DNA from: Allocoprococcus sp004560705
GTDB taxonomy: Bacteria > Bacillota > Clostridia > Lachnospirales > Lachnospiraceae
Assembly: GCF_052065755.1 (NCBI RefSeq)
Contig: NZ_JBQHTK010000001.1
Coordinates: 375,293 to 439,292 of the forward strand
Reading direction: 5' to 3'
Length of the DNA stretch: 64,000 nt
Shown: positions 34,171-43,866 of the stretch, piece after piece
Position numbering within the stretch: position 1 is the first letter of the stretch
Layout of the letters: every line of letters begins with the position of its first letter
Program-made: the position numbers and the translations under genes
The notes under the pieces: model-generated
Told to the model about the DNA's origin: nothing
Databases searched by the model: none
The model's input: only the letters and a program-made list of their open reading frames with translations

Positions 34171-35370
34171 TTATACGATCAAAAAACTCTCCTGTTCAAT
34201 CCCCATTCCGGTTTCAATCATTTTGTCAATCAATTCCTTCAAATCAGGGATCTCTGTTTTCTGCAATTTTGCCATTGTTTCCTTACTGATCGGCTCTGCA
34301 AAAGAGGCATATTTTTCAAACGTCTCCACATCCATCTTCAGCGGCTGTACGTCCGGAAGAATCTGCTTCTTAATATACTCATAAATTTTCACTCCGCCAT
34401 AGTCCAGATCTCCGCTGTGAAAATACTCCACCGGCTTCCCATTCAGCGCTCTTCTAAGCTTTTTCAGGAATTCTCTGTCCAGAGGCGAGAAATATCCGTG
34501 ACTGAATACATACAATGTGTCCGGCTGATACGGCATCGACACATAATTTGCTTTATTTTCAATTGTCACCACTTTTTTCAGTCCCGGCTGATCCAGCTCT
34601 ACTACAGCATGCTTCAGCGTCTGGCTGTTCAGTACAGTACCATAAACAAAGTCAGAAAGATCCACTCGCTTTGCCTCTGAACCGCGCCATATTTTAAGTT
34701 TCAGTGGTCCTTTCACTGCCAGTTCCTGGGAATATTCCTCAATCATAAGCTGTTCCAATACCGTAGAAGAATCCATGTCTTCTGTAATGGTATCGCAGTA
34801 TTTTCTTGCCACACTGATTACATGTCTTTCAAGTTCACGTTCAAACATCTTGGAATCTTTCAGATACTGTTTACTAAAAATTCGTTTCAATACCGGTTCT
34901 TCCAGACTATCGATCCCCCGAAAAGCCGCAAGCGACATTTCCAGCTTCTCCACCTCTTTCGGGAACTCACCTTTACCCAGACGTGCTCTCAGACTCTCAA
35001 AATATTGTTCAATCCATTCTTTCTGGAAACCTTCCGAAAGTTCTTCCTCAATTTTTCTTGTATAATAATTCACACGCGCCTGTTTCGGCCAATACTCTTC
35101 CCCACTTTCGCTGTCCGCAAGCCGGTAGAATTGCGAAAGTTTTTCAACTCGATATGCAATCAATTCAATATCACTGTCCGGTATCACCCACTTTTTAATT
35201 GTAAGAAGGCCTGCCGACTCCAGTTTTCTCGCCTCATCGATCAGTTCTTGCTTCCCGCAGAGGTCATAATCCTCCTGGGTGATCCTCAGTGTTCTGCCGC
35301 CGGTTGCTCCCTCGCGCCAGTCACGACTGCTGTGTTCACATTTCTCAATAATCTTTTTTACAAGATACAT
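34171..35370 (-). CDS. jetD: Wadjet nuclease subunit JetD
   Basis: 399 residues. An N-terminal DUF3322-like region is followed by a C-terminal Toprim-type domain with VVTIENKANY (catalytic Glu) and YFHSGDLDYGG (Asp-x-Asp), the metal site of the Wadjet nuclease. JetD cleaves circular plasmid DNA that the JetABC motor has extruded. It is the last gene of the operon, 12 bp after jetC. The domains look intact here, though jetC is frameshifted. Confidence 0.85.
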   Translation of the reverse strand: MYLVKKIIEKCEHSSRDWREGATGGRTLRITQEDYDLCGKQELIDEARKLESAGLLTIKKWVIPDSDIELIAYRVEKLSQFYRLADSESGEEYWPKQARVNYYTRKIEEELSEGFQKEWIEQYFESLRARLGKGEFPKEVEKLEMSLAAFRGIDSLEEPVLKRIFSKQYLKDSKMFERELERHVISVARKYCDTITEDMDSSTVLEQLMIEEYSQELAVKGPLKLKIWRGSEAKRVDLSDFVYGTVLNSQTLKHAVVELDQPGLKKVVTIENKANYVSMPYQPDTLYVFSHGYFSPLDREFLKKLRRALNGKPVEYFHSGDLDYGGVKIYEYIKKQILPDVQPLKMDVETFEKYASFAEPISKETMAKLQKTEIPDLKELIDKMIETGMGIEQESFLIV

Positions 35371-35382
35371 ACGTTTTCCCCT

Positions 35383-38300
35383 TTATTCCTCAACATCCGC
35401 AAGCTGCGAAAATTCCGTTTTTTCAAATTCCTGAATCGAAATATGACGCTTGTTCGGATTTGCATATACAAATGTTTTATCTACATTTTCCAGATAGTTC
35501 TGAATCTTATCATTGGTCGCACTGATAATTGCCTGGAATCCCAGCCCCCTTATCAGAGAGATGCAGCTTGCCACTTTCTCCGCATCCATCTTCGAGAACG
35601 CCTCATCCAAAACAACCAGCCGCAGCGTCGGACGTCTCTGCACTTTCGGCGACAGATTGATTCTGTAAACCTGGGCAAAGCTTGCCAGCAGCGCCACATA
35701 CAGCGGATTTTGTCCCTCTCCTCCGGAATTTTTCTTGATCATCTTCCCGAGACCGATGGTCATATTTTTCTCCCCTTGCACGATCTGCTGCATATCAAAA
35801 GAAAGATATGTCCGGTAATCCGCATATTTTTCCATGTTCTTTCTGGCTTCATCCAGCTCTTCCCTCGTCGCATTCTCCGGTGGAATAAAGATATTGATCA
35901 ATTCATTCATCATCTCTCCATATTCCTCTTCATGCTCCATTGTAAACATATTAAGCTGGTTATCCATCGTATTACCAAGATCAGCCGGATTGATCTGCAG
36001 AGCGTCATCCATGAACATCTTATAATATTTTCCATCCGCTCCTTTATTCCGTGTGATCACAAACTGATACTTATCCTTTCCGAAATCCAGTCCGCTTATG
36101 ATCCGGTTCAGCTCATCTCTTCGCTGGTAAGCCTCCCGGATTGCGCTGCGGATTTTGAAAATAAAGTCATCTTTAAAATGTTCCACGGCCGAGCGAGCCT
36201 GTTCCTTTGCCGACTCACGGTATTTCTCCAAGTCATCACACTGAAGGCTGTCCAGCAGTTTGTCATAGTCTGAATTTTCTTTGACACTGGTGGAAAAAGT
36301 TCGATTCGGATATCGTCTAATATAAACGCTTCTCCTGTCTACCAGCCTCTGATAAGCATCGTCCATTGCATTTTTTAATTCACCAAGCCCCTTGGCAACC
36401 TGGCTTTTCAGATACTCATAATTCACCGATTTTCTTGCTTCCAGGAACTTACGGAACACTTCCTCATACTCTGTATTCTCTTGAAAATCTTTTCTGAATT
36501 CTGCCAGTTCTTCCTCCGAATCGACAATCTGATCTTTCAACATCTCGATCTTATCACAGCATTTTTCCGCCTGCACTTCGGCAGCAACTACTTGCTTCTT
36601 CTTTTCCTCTTTCCGATTTGCGAGTTCCTCCATCTGCCTTTCCAGGGCTTCTACTGAATCCTCCCGAAGCTTTTTCATCTGCTCAGTCAGCTGCTCTTTA
36701 CGGCGTTCTTTTTCAGGAATCATTCTGGCATCCTGAATCTGTGCCATATAGTCTTCTTCCGGCTGTATCAGGCTTTCCAGATCCAACAGTTTCCGAATTT
36801 CCTCAAGCTGATCCTGCAGGGGCAAACGCTCTTCCTGAAGCTTATTACATCGTTCTTCAAGCTGTCGGATTCTTTGTCTGAGACTCGTCTCACCAATGTA
36901 TGCACGCCTGGTATAATTCTCGGGATTGATATGCTGCAACCGGTAACTATGATACAGCATACAGTCCGGAGTCACTCCGATGCGCTGATTTCTGAGTTCC
37001 TCTATATTCTCACATTTCATCACATTTCCAAGGAAGAAACGGATGTATTCCCGGACATAGGATTCCTTTGCGATCACTTCCTCTGCCAGAGCCCCCGGAC
37101 GCACCTCGTGCTTTTCCTCCAATACTTTTTCTGTATCCAGCACGGCAGCACGATAGTATTTCTTCTTATCCATCTTCTGATAGATTTCCATCGCTGTCTT
37201 CGCATACTCCGGCTCAACAACGAGAAGCAATTTGTTACCTCCCATATAACCTTCTACCGCGTTGTGCCATCGCTCATCACGGATATCCAGAAGATCCGCA
37301 AGAATCTTTCACATTTACGAAGGTACCGGTTCTTTTATAAATCTGATTCTGCAGTTCGATCCTGGCCGCTTCCAGCTCCTTTGGATACGCTTTTCGTCCT
37401 TGTTTCAGCTCCTTTAATTCCTCACGTGATTCCTTCTCTTCCTTCTTGATTCGCCGAAGTTCTCCATCAATTTCCCGGCGCTCTTCTTCCAGTTCATTTC
37501 TCATCTGAGCCAGCGCATTTTTAAGTCTCTTGAGTTCTCCCAAAGTGATACCGCCGGATGCAAATCGGTCAATATCCCAGATTGTCTGGTTAGAAGTCAT
37601 CTCCTTTGTCTTCCACTCCTTCAGCCGGTTAGCAGTCTGCGTCCATCTTGCTTTGCTTCCATCCAACCGTTCCAGAGCCTCATTAAGCCCTGCAAGTTCC
37701 GTCTCAAGCATTTTATACCCACTGTTATTGAGCCGAATCAAGAGTTCATCATATTCTTGCTGAAATGCCTTCTCTTCCGTTTCCAGCATTGCCTTTTGCT
37801 CCAGGAATTCACGATTATCCTGAGAAAGGCTCTGAATTCGATCTCGTTTCTCCTGAACCTCTGCCTCACGACGCATCATTTCCAGTCTCTGAAGCTGGTA
37901 TTCTCCAAGCTGTACCTTCTCTCTTCTCTCATCAAAATTCCGATACATCTCTCCTATTTCTTTGAGACATGTTATTTCTTCAAGCGTCTCTTCGATCCGT
38001 TTCCGCATCCTGCCGTACTGCATAACGCTTTCCTGCATATCTTCAATATGAATATCCTGCTCCATACAGATATATTCCTTCACGAAATCTTCCAGCTTGA
38101 TATTCATTTTAAAAGGGATTGCCCGTTTAAACAATCTGGGAAATTTCTCCATATCCAGTCCACCCAGGTACACATCATAGAGTTGCCTTCGGAACCGCTC
38201 ATTGCTCGGCCCGCAGTAATATCCCTCCTGTGGAAACGACCGCTGCAGGTATTCTCTGACTTCCATAGTCGTAAGACATCTTTTGTCTGCCCGATAATGA

Positions 38301-38746
38301 TTCTCAAGAAGTCCTCCTGTATGCCAGAAAAACAGTCTTCCGATTTCATTCGTCGCAGTTTCCACGTCAAACACAACGCCGACACATTGTTTTTCCTTTG
38401 TGTTTGTCTGTTCAAGCTCCAGCACGATTGTACTGGAAAAATTGGAATTTCGCAAATATTGTGCTTCATTATTTTCACTGATATTGACCATGCCCCTCAG
38501 GTACTCAATCAGTGAACGATCTGAATCATCGGCTGCAGCCTTGTTGAAAAAACCTCTGCCATCCGTGTTAGCATAGAGCACAATCTGCAGTGCATCAATC
38601 ACGGTCGATTTTCCGCTCCCCGAATGTCCGGTAAAGAAATTGATTCCCTCGCTGAGTGACAGTATTTTTCTGTCTATATAATGCCAGTTATTCAGGCAGA
38701 TCTTCGAGAGTGCCTTGAACGGCTGCTGTTTCTCCTTCTTTTCCAA
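35383..38746 (-). pseudogene. jetC: Wadjet SMC-like ATPase JetC, frameshifted
   Basis: SMC/MukB-like loop-extruding ATPase of Wadjet, about 1,120 residues if restored. The N-terminal frame (37277-38746) starts at a TTG with AGGAGG before it. It has Walker A FFTGHSGSGKSTVIDAL and a coiled coil, and ends abnormally after KRTGTFVNVK. The rest (35383 to about 37305) is in another frame and continues ILADLLDIRDERWHNAVEG, then the second coiled coil, the signature NSGGEGQNPLYVALL and Walker B LVVLDEAFSKMDA. Dropping one base near 37306 rejoins them. It is either a real mutation, a variable state or a sequencing error. The 5' end overlaps jetB by 59 bp. Confidence 0.85.
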
Positions 38747-39341
38747 AATGTTCCTCCTCACTGAACGTCTCCAATAATTCTCTGATGTCGTCTCCTGCAA
38801 GCACTGCATGAATACTCGGATAAATGACAATCCGGGTACTTTCATTTAGTTCTTCCAGAAGATCCAGCGGTTCAATCAACTGATATTTTTTCAAAAGTGC
38901 AATCGTCCTGCGCATCTCCGTAGCTGACGGGATGCTCTGAAGTACTCTGAACTCTCCTGCTTTGCCGTTCACGGCACCCAGCGTCGTCACGATCTGACTG
39001 CTTGTGGACACATTCTGCATCTGCTCATCATAGATCAGCTTTAGTACCAGTATATAGATAGTTGCAAGTCTCGGAAGTTTTTCGCCCCAGAGCGTCTCTC
39101 CCTGAATATACAGCATACCTATATTGTTGTTTTCATAAAGTGTGATTCCCGCCACTCTAAAATATTCTTTCAGAAACGGCAGATGCTTCATCGCAGTCCG
39201 GTACTCTTTCCCATACTGAAGCCTGCCCGTCCGTTTGTCGTATTTCCGCTCCAAAAGGAAGGTCTGCCTGAAAAGAGTCTGAACCACTTCTGTGATTGCT
39301 TCCTGCTCCTCCTGTGTGAGCTGTTCATAATAATCAATCAT
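38688..39341 (-). CDS. jetB: Wadjet subunit JetB (DUF4194)
   Basis: 217 residues. MksE/ScpB-like accessory subunit of the SMC-type motor; recognisable stretches include FRVAGITLYENNNIGMLYIQ, LPRLATIYILVLKLIYDEQ and VLQSIPSATEMRRTIALLKKY, which suggest winged helices. It lies between jetA and jetC and overlaps the jetC start, so they are coupled. Intact. Confidence 0.83.
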   Translation of the reverse strand: MIDYYEQLTQEEQEAITEVVQTLFRQTFLLERKYDKRTGRLQYGKEYRTAMKHLPFLKEYFRVAGITLYENNNIGMLYIQGETLWGEKLPRLATIYILVLKLIYDEQMQNVSTSSQIVTTLGAVNGKAGEFRVLQSIPSATEMRRTIALLKKYQLIEPLDLLEELNESTRIVIYPSIHAVLAGDDIRELLETFSEEEHFGKEGETAAVQGTLEDLPE

Positions 39342-39383
39342 TCATTTCTCCCATCTTCATGATGTATTACAGACACCAACTTG

Positions 39384-40745
39384 TTAAACCTGTCTTTTTA
39401 CAAATTTCAATGCCGGATAGCGATAACCGTTTTTCTCCACCATCCTTACATCCTCTTCCAGCACCATATACTTGCTGTTCCTTCGTGTGCTGAGATCATA
39501 CGCAAGAATCAGTTTTTCAAATTCATCTTCTTCCCGCATAGGAAGGGACAGCGCATCCATAACGCCTTCCTGTATATTCTCCTCTATAAAATCTTCTATC
39601 TGTCTTCGGCTGTACCGATGCTGAATCCGGTTCAACTTCAGCACATCTTCCTTGTCCAGATCCTCCGTGGTCTCCTCTGGCTGCATCTGACTGATAAAGT
39701 CTTTCCTTCCTTTACGCCGCTTATAAAGTGATTTCTCCGAAACAATCTCCAGAAGTGAAAGATTCATCTTTGCACCAGTCTTCTGTACAATTTGCTCATA
39801 ATCCGCTGCATCTCCCATGCGGTTCAGCAACTGCACCACAAGCCCTTTGGTGTCCGTTTCTCCACTTAACAGATAATTAAGTCTTGTCACGGTTGCGCGC
39901 ACATATTTCGTGTGTTCCTTATCCATATTAGCAATACGGTGCTCAATATCATCAAATCCCCGTTCAATCTGATCCAGAAGTTCCAGAACATCCTCCTTCG
40001 TATCTCCCATCGCCCTGGAACGCTCCCGAACCGTTTCGATCCATTCTTCATTTCCCCGCATATCGCGCAGGCACTTCTTGATATCCATTTTGTAAATATA
40101 AAAATTATCGGAAGTCTTCAGTATATGGTATTTGCGCCTCACGATTTCTTCCACATACCCATCCAGATGCTCTTTCAGAAGATCTCCGTAAAATCGCTGA
40201 TCCAGAAGTCTCTCAAAAAACTTGTCCATATTATGCAGCATATCCTGCAGTGCTTTGTTCAGCCGCCGGGTATTGATCAGCGCCGTGCGCAGCATATTCA
40301 GATTCACCCTGGGATCATTCCGGAAGGAAAATAAAGTCGCGTATACATTCTGGATATAGATTTCCGTCTCCTCCATATCTTCAGAGCTGAGACGTTCGAA
40401 CGCATCGATGAAAACCGCCGAATAATCCGGTATCACAATATTCGTCGCCAATGTATGATAATCTTCAATCTTTTTCAGCCATCCCGTTCTGATCAGCCAA
40501 TTCAGCATACGAAGTGACGGTGTTTCCAGCATATCAAACTCCGTCTCATTTTCTTCACGCACCAGTCGGAGCTGCTTCTTTGCATACATATCTCCAAGCA
40601 CCTGTACGCACACTTCTTTCGTGAGGAAATAATTACTGTACTGGTATTCTTCATTAATAACCAGAAGGGCTTCCATATAAGCCTCCCGGTTCACGGAACG
40701 GAACAGACTCCAGAACGAATCCGGGATTTCAAAACGCAACTGCAT
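39384..40745 (-). CDS. jetA: Wadjet subunit JetA
   Basis: 453 residues. Kleisin/MksF-like subunit that bridges the ATPase heads. It starts MQLRFEIPDSFWSLFRSVNREAYMEALL-like and is largely helical, with a winged-helix-like C-terminus (RRQIEDFIEENIQEGVMDA). First gene of the Wadjet operon; order jetA-jetB-jetC-jetD is the classical type I arrangement. The upstream promoter is weak (TAGAAT near 40785). Confidence 0.83.
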   Translation of the reverse strand: MQLRFEIPDSFWSLFRSVNREAYMEALLVINEEYQYSNYFLTKEVCVQVLGDMYAKKQLRLVREENETEFDMLETPSLRMLNWLIRTGWLKKIEDYHTLATNIVIPDYSAVFIDAFERLSSEDMEETEIYIQNVYATLFSFRNDPRVNLNMLRTALINTRRLNKALQDMLHNMDKFFERLLDQRFYGDLLKEHLDGYVEEIVRRKYHILKTSDNFYIYKMDIKKCLRDMRGNEEWIETVRERSRAMGDTKEDVLELLDQIERGFDDIEHRIANMDKEHTKYVRATVTRLNYLLSGETDTKGLVVQLLNRMGDAADYEQIVQKTGAKMNLSLLEIVSEKSLYKRRKGRKDFISQMQPEETTEDLDKEDVLKLNRIQHRYSRRQIEDFIEENIQEGVMDALSLPMREEDEFEKLILAYDLSTRRNSKYMVLEEDVRMVEKNGYRYPALKFVKRQV

Positions 40746-40826
40746 ATCCGCACTCCAATCAAATAAATGTTCTCTTTTATTCTATCACATATCGCGCCCC
40801 TGCACCACGCAAATTTCAAATGTATA

Positions 40827-40872
40827 ACTCAAAAAATGATCCACCGGATCATTTTCTCATATAAACAGCAAC
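40827..40872. repeat. Dispersed hairpin repeat, copy A
   Basis: A perfect 10-bp inverted repeat, AAAATGATCC (40833-40842) and GGATCATTTT (40846-40855) around ACC, followed by CTCATATAAACAGCAAC. A second copy with the same flank is at 58801-58844. Both lie between a small minus-strand gene and the next gene. On the minus strand it is followed by TTGAGT, so it may act as a weak terminator. Confidence 0.7.
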
Positions 40873-40874
40873 AT

Positions 40875-40906
40875 AAAAAAGACTGCGCTTACGCGCAATC
40901 TTTTTT
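40875..40906. terminator. Terminator after the selenium uptake genes
   Basis: GACTGCGC (40881-40888) pairs with GCGCAATC (40893-40900), with one mismatch, flanked by AAAAAA and TTTTTTAT. It follows the DUF3343 gene on the minus strand and could work in both directions. Confidence 0.8.
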
Positions 40907-41141
40907 ATACCATGCATTCATGCATCTCTTCTTCTTCGATTCCAACACTTGACATGATCTCTTTCAGTGCATCCCTGTGTTCCAGTCCGGCACACCATGC
41001 AAGCCCACAGCCTGCTGAGATCTCCCGCGGCACCGGAATCAGTCTTCCGTCCGCATTCTTTGCCTTACAGGCTTTCTCCATCGCCATGGCATCTGCCGTA
41101 GTGTGGAATGTCACGACCAGTTTTAACTCTTTCTTTCTCAT
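40905..41141 (-). CDS. DUF3343 protein, putative Se/S carrier
   Basis: 78 residues. It has LVVTFHTTADAMAMEKACKA at the start and a cysteine pair in AGCGLAWCAG (about residues 44-50), with another cysteine near the end (HECMV). DUF3343 proteins often accompany selenium genes and have been proposed to carry selenium or sulfur. The ATG overlaps the stop of the TusA-like gene by one base. Role inferred from context. Confidence 0.8.
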   Translation of the reverse strand: MRKKELKLVVTFHTTADAMAMEKACKAKNADGRLIPVPREISAGCGLAWCAGLEHRDALKEIMSSVGIEEEEMHECMV

Positions 41142-41344
41142 TATTCGATCACAATTTCGAATTCGGAGCCTTTCTCTGTCGTTGTTGCTTTTTTTCCGTG
41201 GTCCTTTGCAAACTTTTCTACGTTCGTTCTCTGATGCGGTTCACTGACCAGCACTTTGATTGGACCCTTCGCATCTTTTAATGCTTCCGCTGTCATCATA
41301 AGCGGTTCCGGGCAGGAAAGTCCTCTTGCATCTACTTCCTTCAT
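41141..41344 (-). CDS. TusA-like sulfurtransferase-fold protein
   Basis: 67 residues. It has the SirA/TusA pattern DARGLSCPEPLMMT with Cys10 in CPxP, the persulfide or selenide acceptor site. It corresponds to only the N-terminal half of YedF; a full-length YedF is encoded at 49248-49853. It probably carries selenium between the YedE transporter, the lyase and SelD. It follows yedE by 60 bp. Confidence 0.85.
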   Translation of the reverse strand: MKEVDARGLSCPEPLMMTAEALKDAKGPIKVLVSEPHQRTNVEKFAKDHGKKATTTEKGSEFEIVIE

Positions 41345-41404
41345 ATTATTTTACCTTCTTTCTTAGAATAGCATATTATTTTGTTAATATCTACCCTTTG
41401 CTTT

Positions 41405-42508
41405 TTATTTTGTCTTTGCAGTCTCTCTCTTGTTTGTGAATGCAATCACGAAACAAACAATGATGCAGATAATGCAAGCCACTTTACCGTTTGTTGTAAC
41501 AGCTCCTGCAACCAGTTCTTTTGTCTCCGGGTTCAGGGATGTTCCGCTGGATGCCAGACCGAAGTTATGGCAAAGAGCTGCTCCAAAGAACAGACCCAGA
41601 ACGGTAACTGCCGCATCGGAAGATCCCTGTCCTGCAAGGATCAGCTGACGAAGCGGGCATCCTCCTGCCAGTACTGCAGCAAATCCTACTGCATACATAC
41701 CAAGAATATTCCACAGATGCTGAGAATGTGCAATGATTCCCGGTGTATTGAATCCAAGAACAAATCTTCCTGTTGCCACATTAAAGATCAACATAACTAC
41801 AAATAAGCTTCCAATTACGGTAAACAGATCAAAATTCTTCATAAGCACGATATCACGGATACTTCCTGCAAAACACATTCTGGATTTCTGTGCAACTGCT
41901 CCAAAAATGAGTCCGCCAACCAGCGACAGAATCAGCGGTGCATGGATACTTCCCGGACCAGCTTCACTTGCCTTCAAAAGTGATGTGCATGTTGCAAGAA
42001 TCAGGATTCCAACCATGATGACCGGAAGCACTGCTCCGCTTGTTTTGTTCGTCTCATGAGACCGTCCAAGACTGAACCCTTTCTTCAGTGCAAATGCACC
42101 GGTCGATACACCCAGAACAAATCCGATCAGTGCTACCCATGCATTCAGATCACCTGCTGACATACGGATAATCATACGAAGCGGACATCCCAAGAAAATC
42201 AGGGAACCGATCATAATAATCATACCCAGTACGAAACGAATCATCGGTGATGAACCTGCTGTAGAACGATATTCCTTCGTTGCCACAGAGATAATAAAAG
42301 CGCCCAGTACAAGTCCGATGATCTCCGGTCTTGCGTACTGCACAACTTCTGCCTGATGCATTCCCAGTGAACCTGCCATATCACGTACGAAGCAGGCAAT
42401 ACAAAATGCCATGTTTGCAGGGTTCCCGAAAAATGCAAGACATGCCGCTACAAGTCCGCAGATCACACCCGCAATCGCGAGTTTCTTTTTTGAATCTGAT
42501 AAATTCAT
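41405..42508 (-). CDS. yedE: YedE family putative selenium transporter
   Basis: 367 residues, about ten membrane segments. Two similar halves each carry a Gly-Cys-Pro-Leu-Arg motif (FLGCPLRMIIRM and AGGCPLRQLILAGQG), as in the YeeE/YedE (DUF395) family; the cysteines are thought to pass sulfur or selenium species. The selenium subfamily is indicated by neighbours. It follows the Csd-like gene by 39 bp. Confidence 0.88.
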   Translation of the reverse strand: MNLSDSKKKLAIAGVICGLVAACLAFFGNPANMAFCIACFVRDMAGSLGMHQAEVVQYARPEIIGLVLGAFIISVATKEYRSTAGSSPMIRFVLGMIIMIGSLIFLGCPLRMIIRMSAGDLNAWVALIGFVLGVSTGAFALKKGFSLGRSHETNKTSGAVLPVIMVGILILATCTSLLKASEAGPGSIHAPLILSLVGGLIFGAVAQKSRMCFAGSIRDIVLMKNFDLFTVIGSLFVVMLIFNVATGRFVLGFNTPGIIAHSQHLWNILGMYAVGFAAVLAGGCPLRQLILAGQGSSDAAVTVLGLFFGAALCHNFGLASSGTSLNPETKELVAGAVTTNGKVACIICIIVCFVIAFTNKRETAKTK

Positions 42509-42547
42509 GTTACTTCCTCCTTATGCCTTTTACTCTCTTCTTCAGAG

Positions 42548-43687
42548 TTACTCTTCGGCAGCCATTTCTTTCACTGCCTGAATGGCTGTATTTAATTCTT
42601 CATCCGTGTTGTAATGCGAAAAGCTGAATCTCACCGCACCCTGTTCTACCGTCCCCAGTGCCTCATGCATAAGCGGTGCACAGTGTCCTCCGGCTCTTGT
42701 AGATATTCCATATGTCATAAGAAGCTCATCACTCACTTCTGAAGAATCATAATCTCCGATATTCAGCGTCACGATCGCACATCGCTCCCGCGTACTGAAA
42801 TCTCCGTAAACTTTTACTCCGGGGATGTCCTTCACCCCTTCGTAAAATCTCCACATCAGATCCTGCTCTCTCTCTCTGATCGTATCAATTCCTGTCTCCA
42901 TCAGATATTCCACTGCCGCATCCAGACCGGCGATCCCGTGTCCGTTCAGTGTTCCGGCTTCCAGAGCAGTCGGCATCTCAGAAGGATGCTTTTTATTATA
43001 AGTCTGCACCCCGCTTCCGCCACATAACAGAGGACGGACTGTCAGTCCTTCTCTCACATAGATCCCACCTGTTCCCTGCGGTCCTAAAAGTCCTTTATGA
43101 CCGGTAAAACACAAAATATCGATCCCCATCTCCTGCACATCGATCGGAAATACCCCCGCCGTCTGAGATGCATCTACGATAAACAAAACTCCATGTTTCT
43201 TCGCAATCTCGCCTACTCGCTTCACATCCACAAGGTTTCCTGTCAGATTTGAACCATGTGTACACACGATTGCTTTGGTGTTTTCCTTGATCGCCTTCTC
43301 AAAATCCTCATAATCCAGCGTCCCCTGCGGATTGCTTTTCAGAATGGTAAGCTCCGTTCCCTTTTCCTGCAGTTCATACAGAGGGCGAAGTACTGAATTG
43401 TGTTCCAGCATCGTTGTGATCACATGATCTCCCGGATTCAGGACCCCCTTCAGCGCTATATTCAGACTTTCCGTTGAATTCATCGTAAATGCAATCTGTT
43501 TCGGATTTTCCGCATGAAAAAAACAAGCCAGCTTCTCTCTGGCATCATAAATCGTTCGCGCCGCGCCGAGTGATGCTGCATGTGCGCCTCTGCCCGCATT
43601 CCCCATAGAGCACATTGCCGCTGCCACCGCATCGATTACCTGTTGCGGTTTCTGCATCGTCGTCGCCGCATTATCCATATATATCAT
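42548..43687 (-). CDS. Cysteine desulfurase/selenocysteine lyase-like aminotransferase class V
   Basis: 379 residues. PLP-dependent fold; the Schiff-base lysine is in CFTGHKGLLGPQGTGG (about residue 195). VCTHGSNLTGNLVD and FIVDASQTAGVFPIDV are typical of the CsdB/SufS group. It may mobilise selenium from selenocysteine or sulfur from cysteine; the neighbouring TusA-like, YedE and DUF3343 genes favour selenium. GGAGGAAGG lies before the ATG. It is the first gene after the LysR-type box and a promoter. Confidence 0.85.
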   Translation of the reverse strand: MIYMDNAATTMQKPQQVIDAVAAAMCSMGNAGRGAHAASLGAARTIYDAREKLACFFHAENPKQIAFTMNSTESLNIALKGVLNPGDHVITTMLEHNSVLRPLYELQEKGTELTILKSNPQGTLDYEDFEKAIKENTKAIVCTHGSNLTGNLVDVKRVGEIAKKHGVLFIVDASQTAGVFPIDVQEMGIDILCFTGHKGLLGPQGTGGIYVREGLTVRPLLCGGSGVQTYNKKHPSEMPTALEAGTLNGHGIAGLDAAVEYLMETGIDTIREREQDLMWRFYEGVKDIPGVKVYGDFSTRERCAIVTLNIGDYDSSEVSDELLMTYGISTRAGGHCAPLMHEALGTVEQGAVRFSFSHYNTDEELNTAIQAVKEMAAEE

Positions 43688-43778
43688 ATGTACCTTCCTC
43701 CAATTTCCTTTTCAAGTACAGCTTGTATCTTCCCAAATGATACCTATGTATTTTTTCCCGTATAATTTGACTATCTCT

Positions 43779-43860
43779 AGTATAGCCTTTATTCCCGCTT
43801 TCGTCTAATCGAAAAGTACAATAAATAAGCCCATTTATAGTTTTTATCTATAAATAGGCT
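43779..43860 (-). promoter_or_regulatory. Promoter and LysR-type box upstream of the lyase operon
   Basis: On the minus strand TAGACG (43802-43807), 17 bp and TATACT (43779-43784) form a moderate promoter. About 70 bp upstream of the start lies ATTTATAG-N7-CTATAAAT (43833-43855), a symmetric site fitting the T-N11-A rule for LysR regulators. The arms AGCC/GGCT extend it (43828-43860), so in RNA it may also terminate the lysR transcript. Confidence 0.6.
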
Positions 43861-43866
43861 CATTTC

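Noticed and set aside
34822..36273. 483-codon open frame on the plus strand
   Set aside because: Lies entirely antisense to jetD and jetC, has no ribosome-binding site and a low-complexity Phe/Leu/Arg-rich product typical of shadow frames.
37277..37279. Reading the UGA at the end of the jetC N-terminal frame as selenocysteine
   Set aside because: The JetC-like sequence continues in a different frame, starting before this UGA, so it is a frameshift and not a Sec codon.
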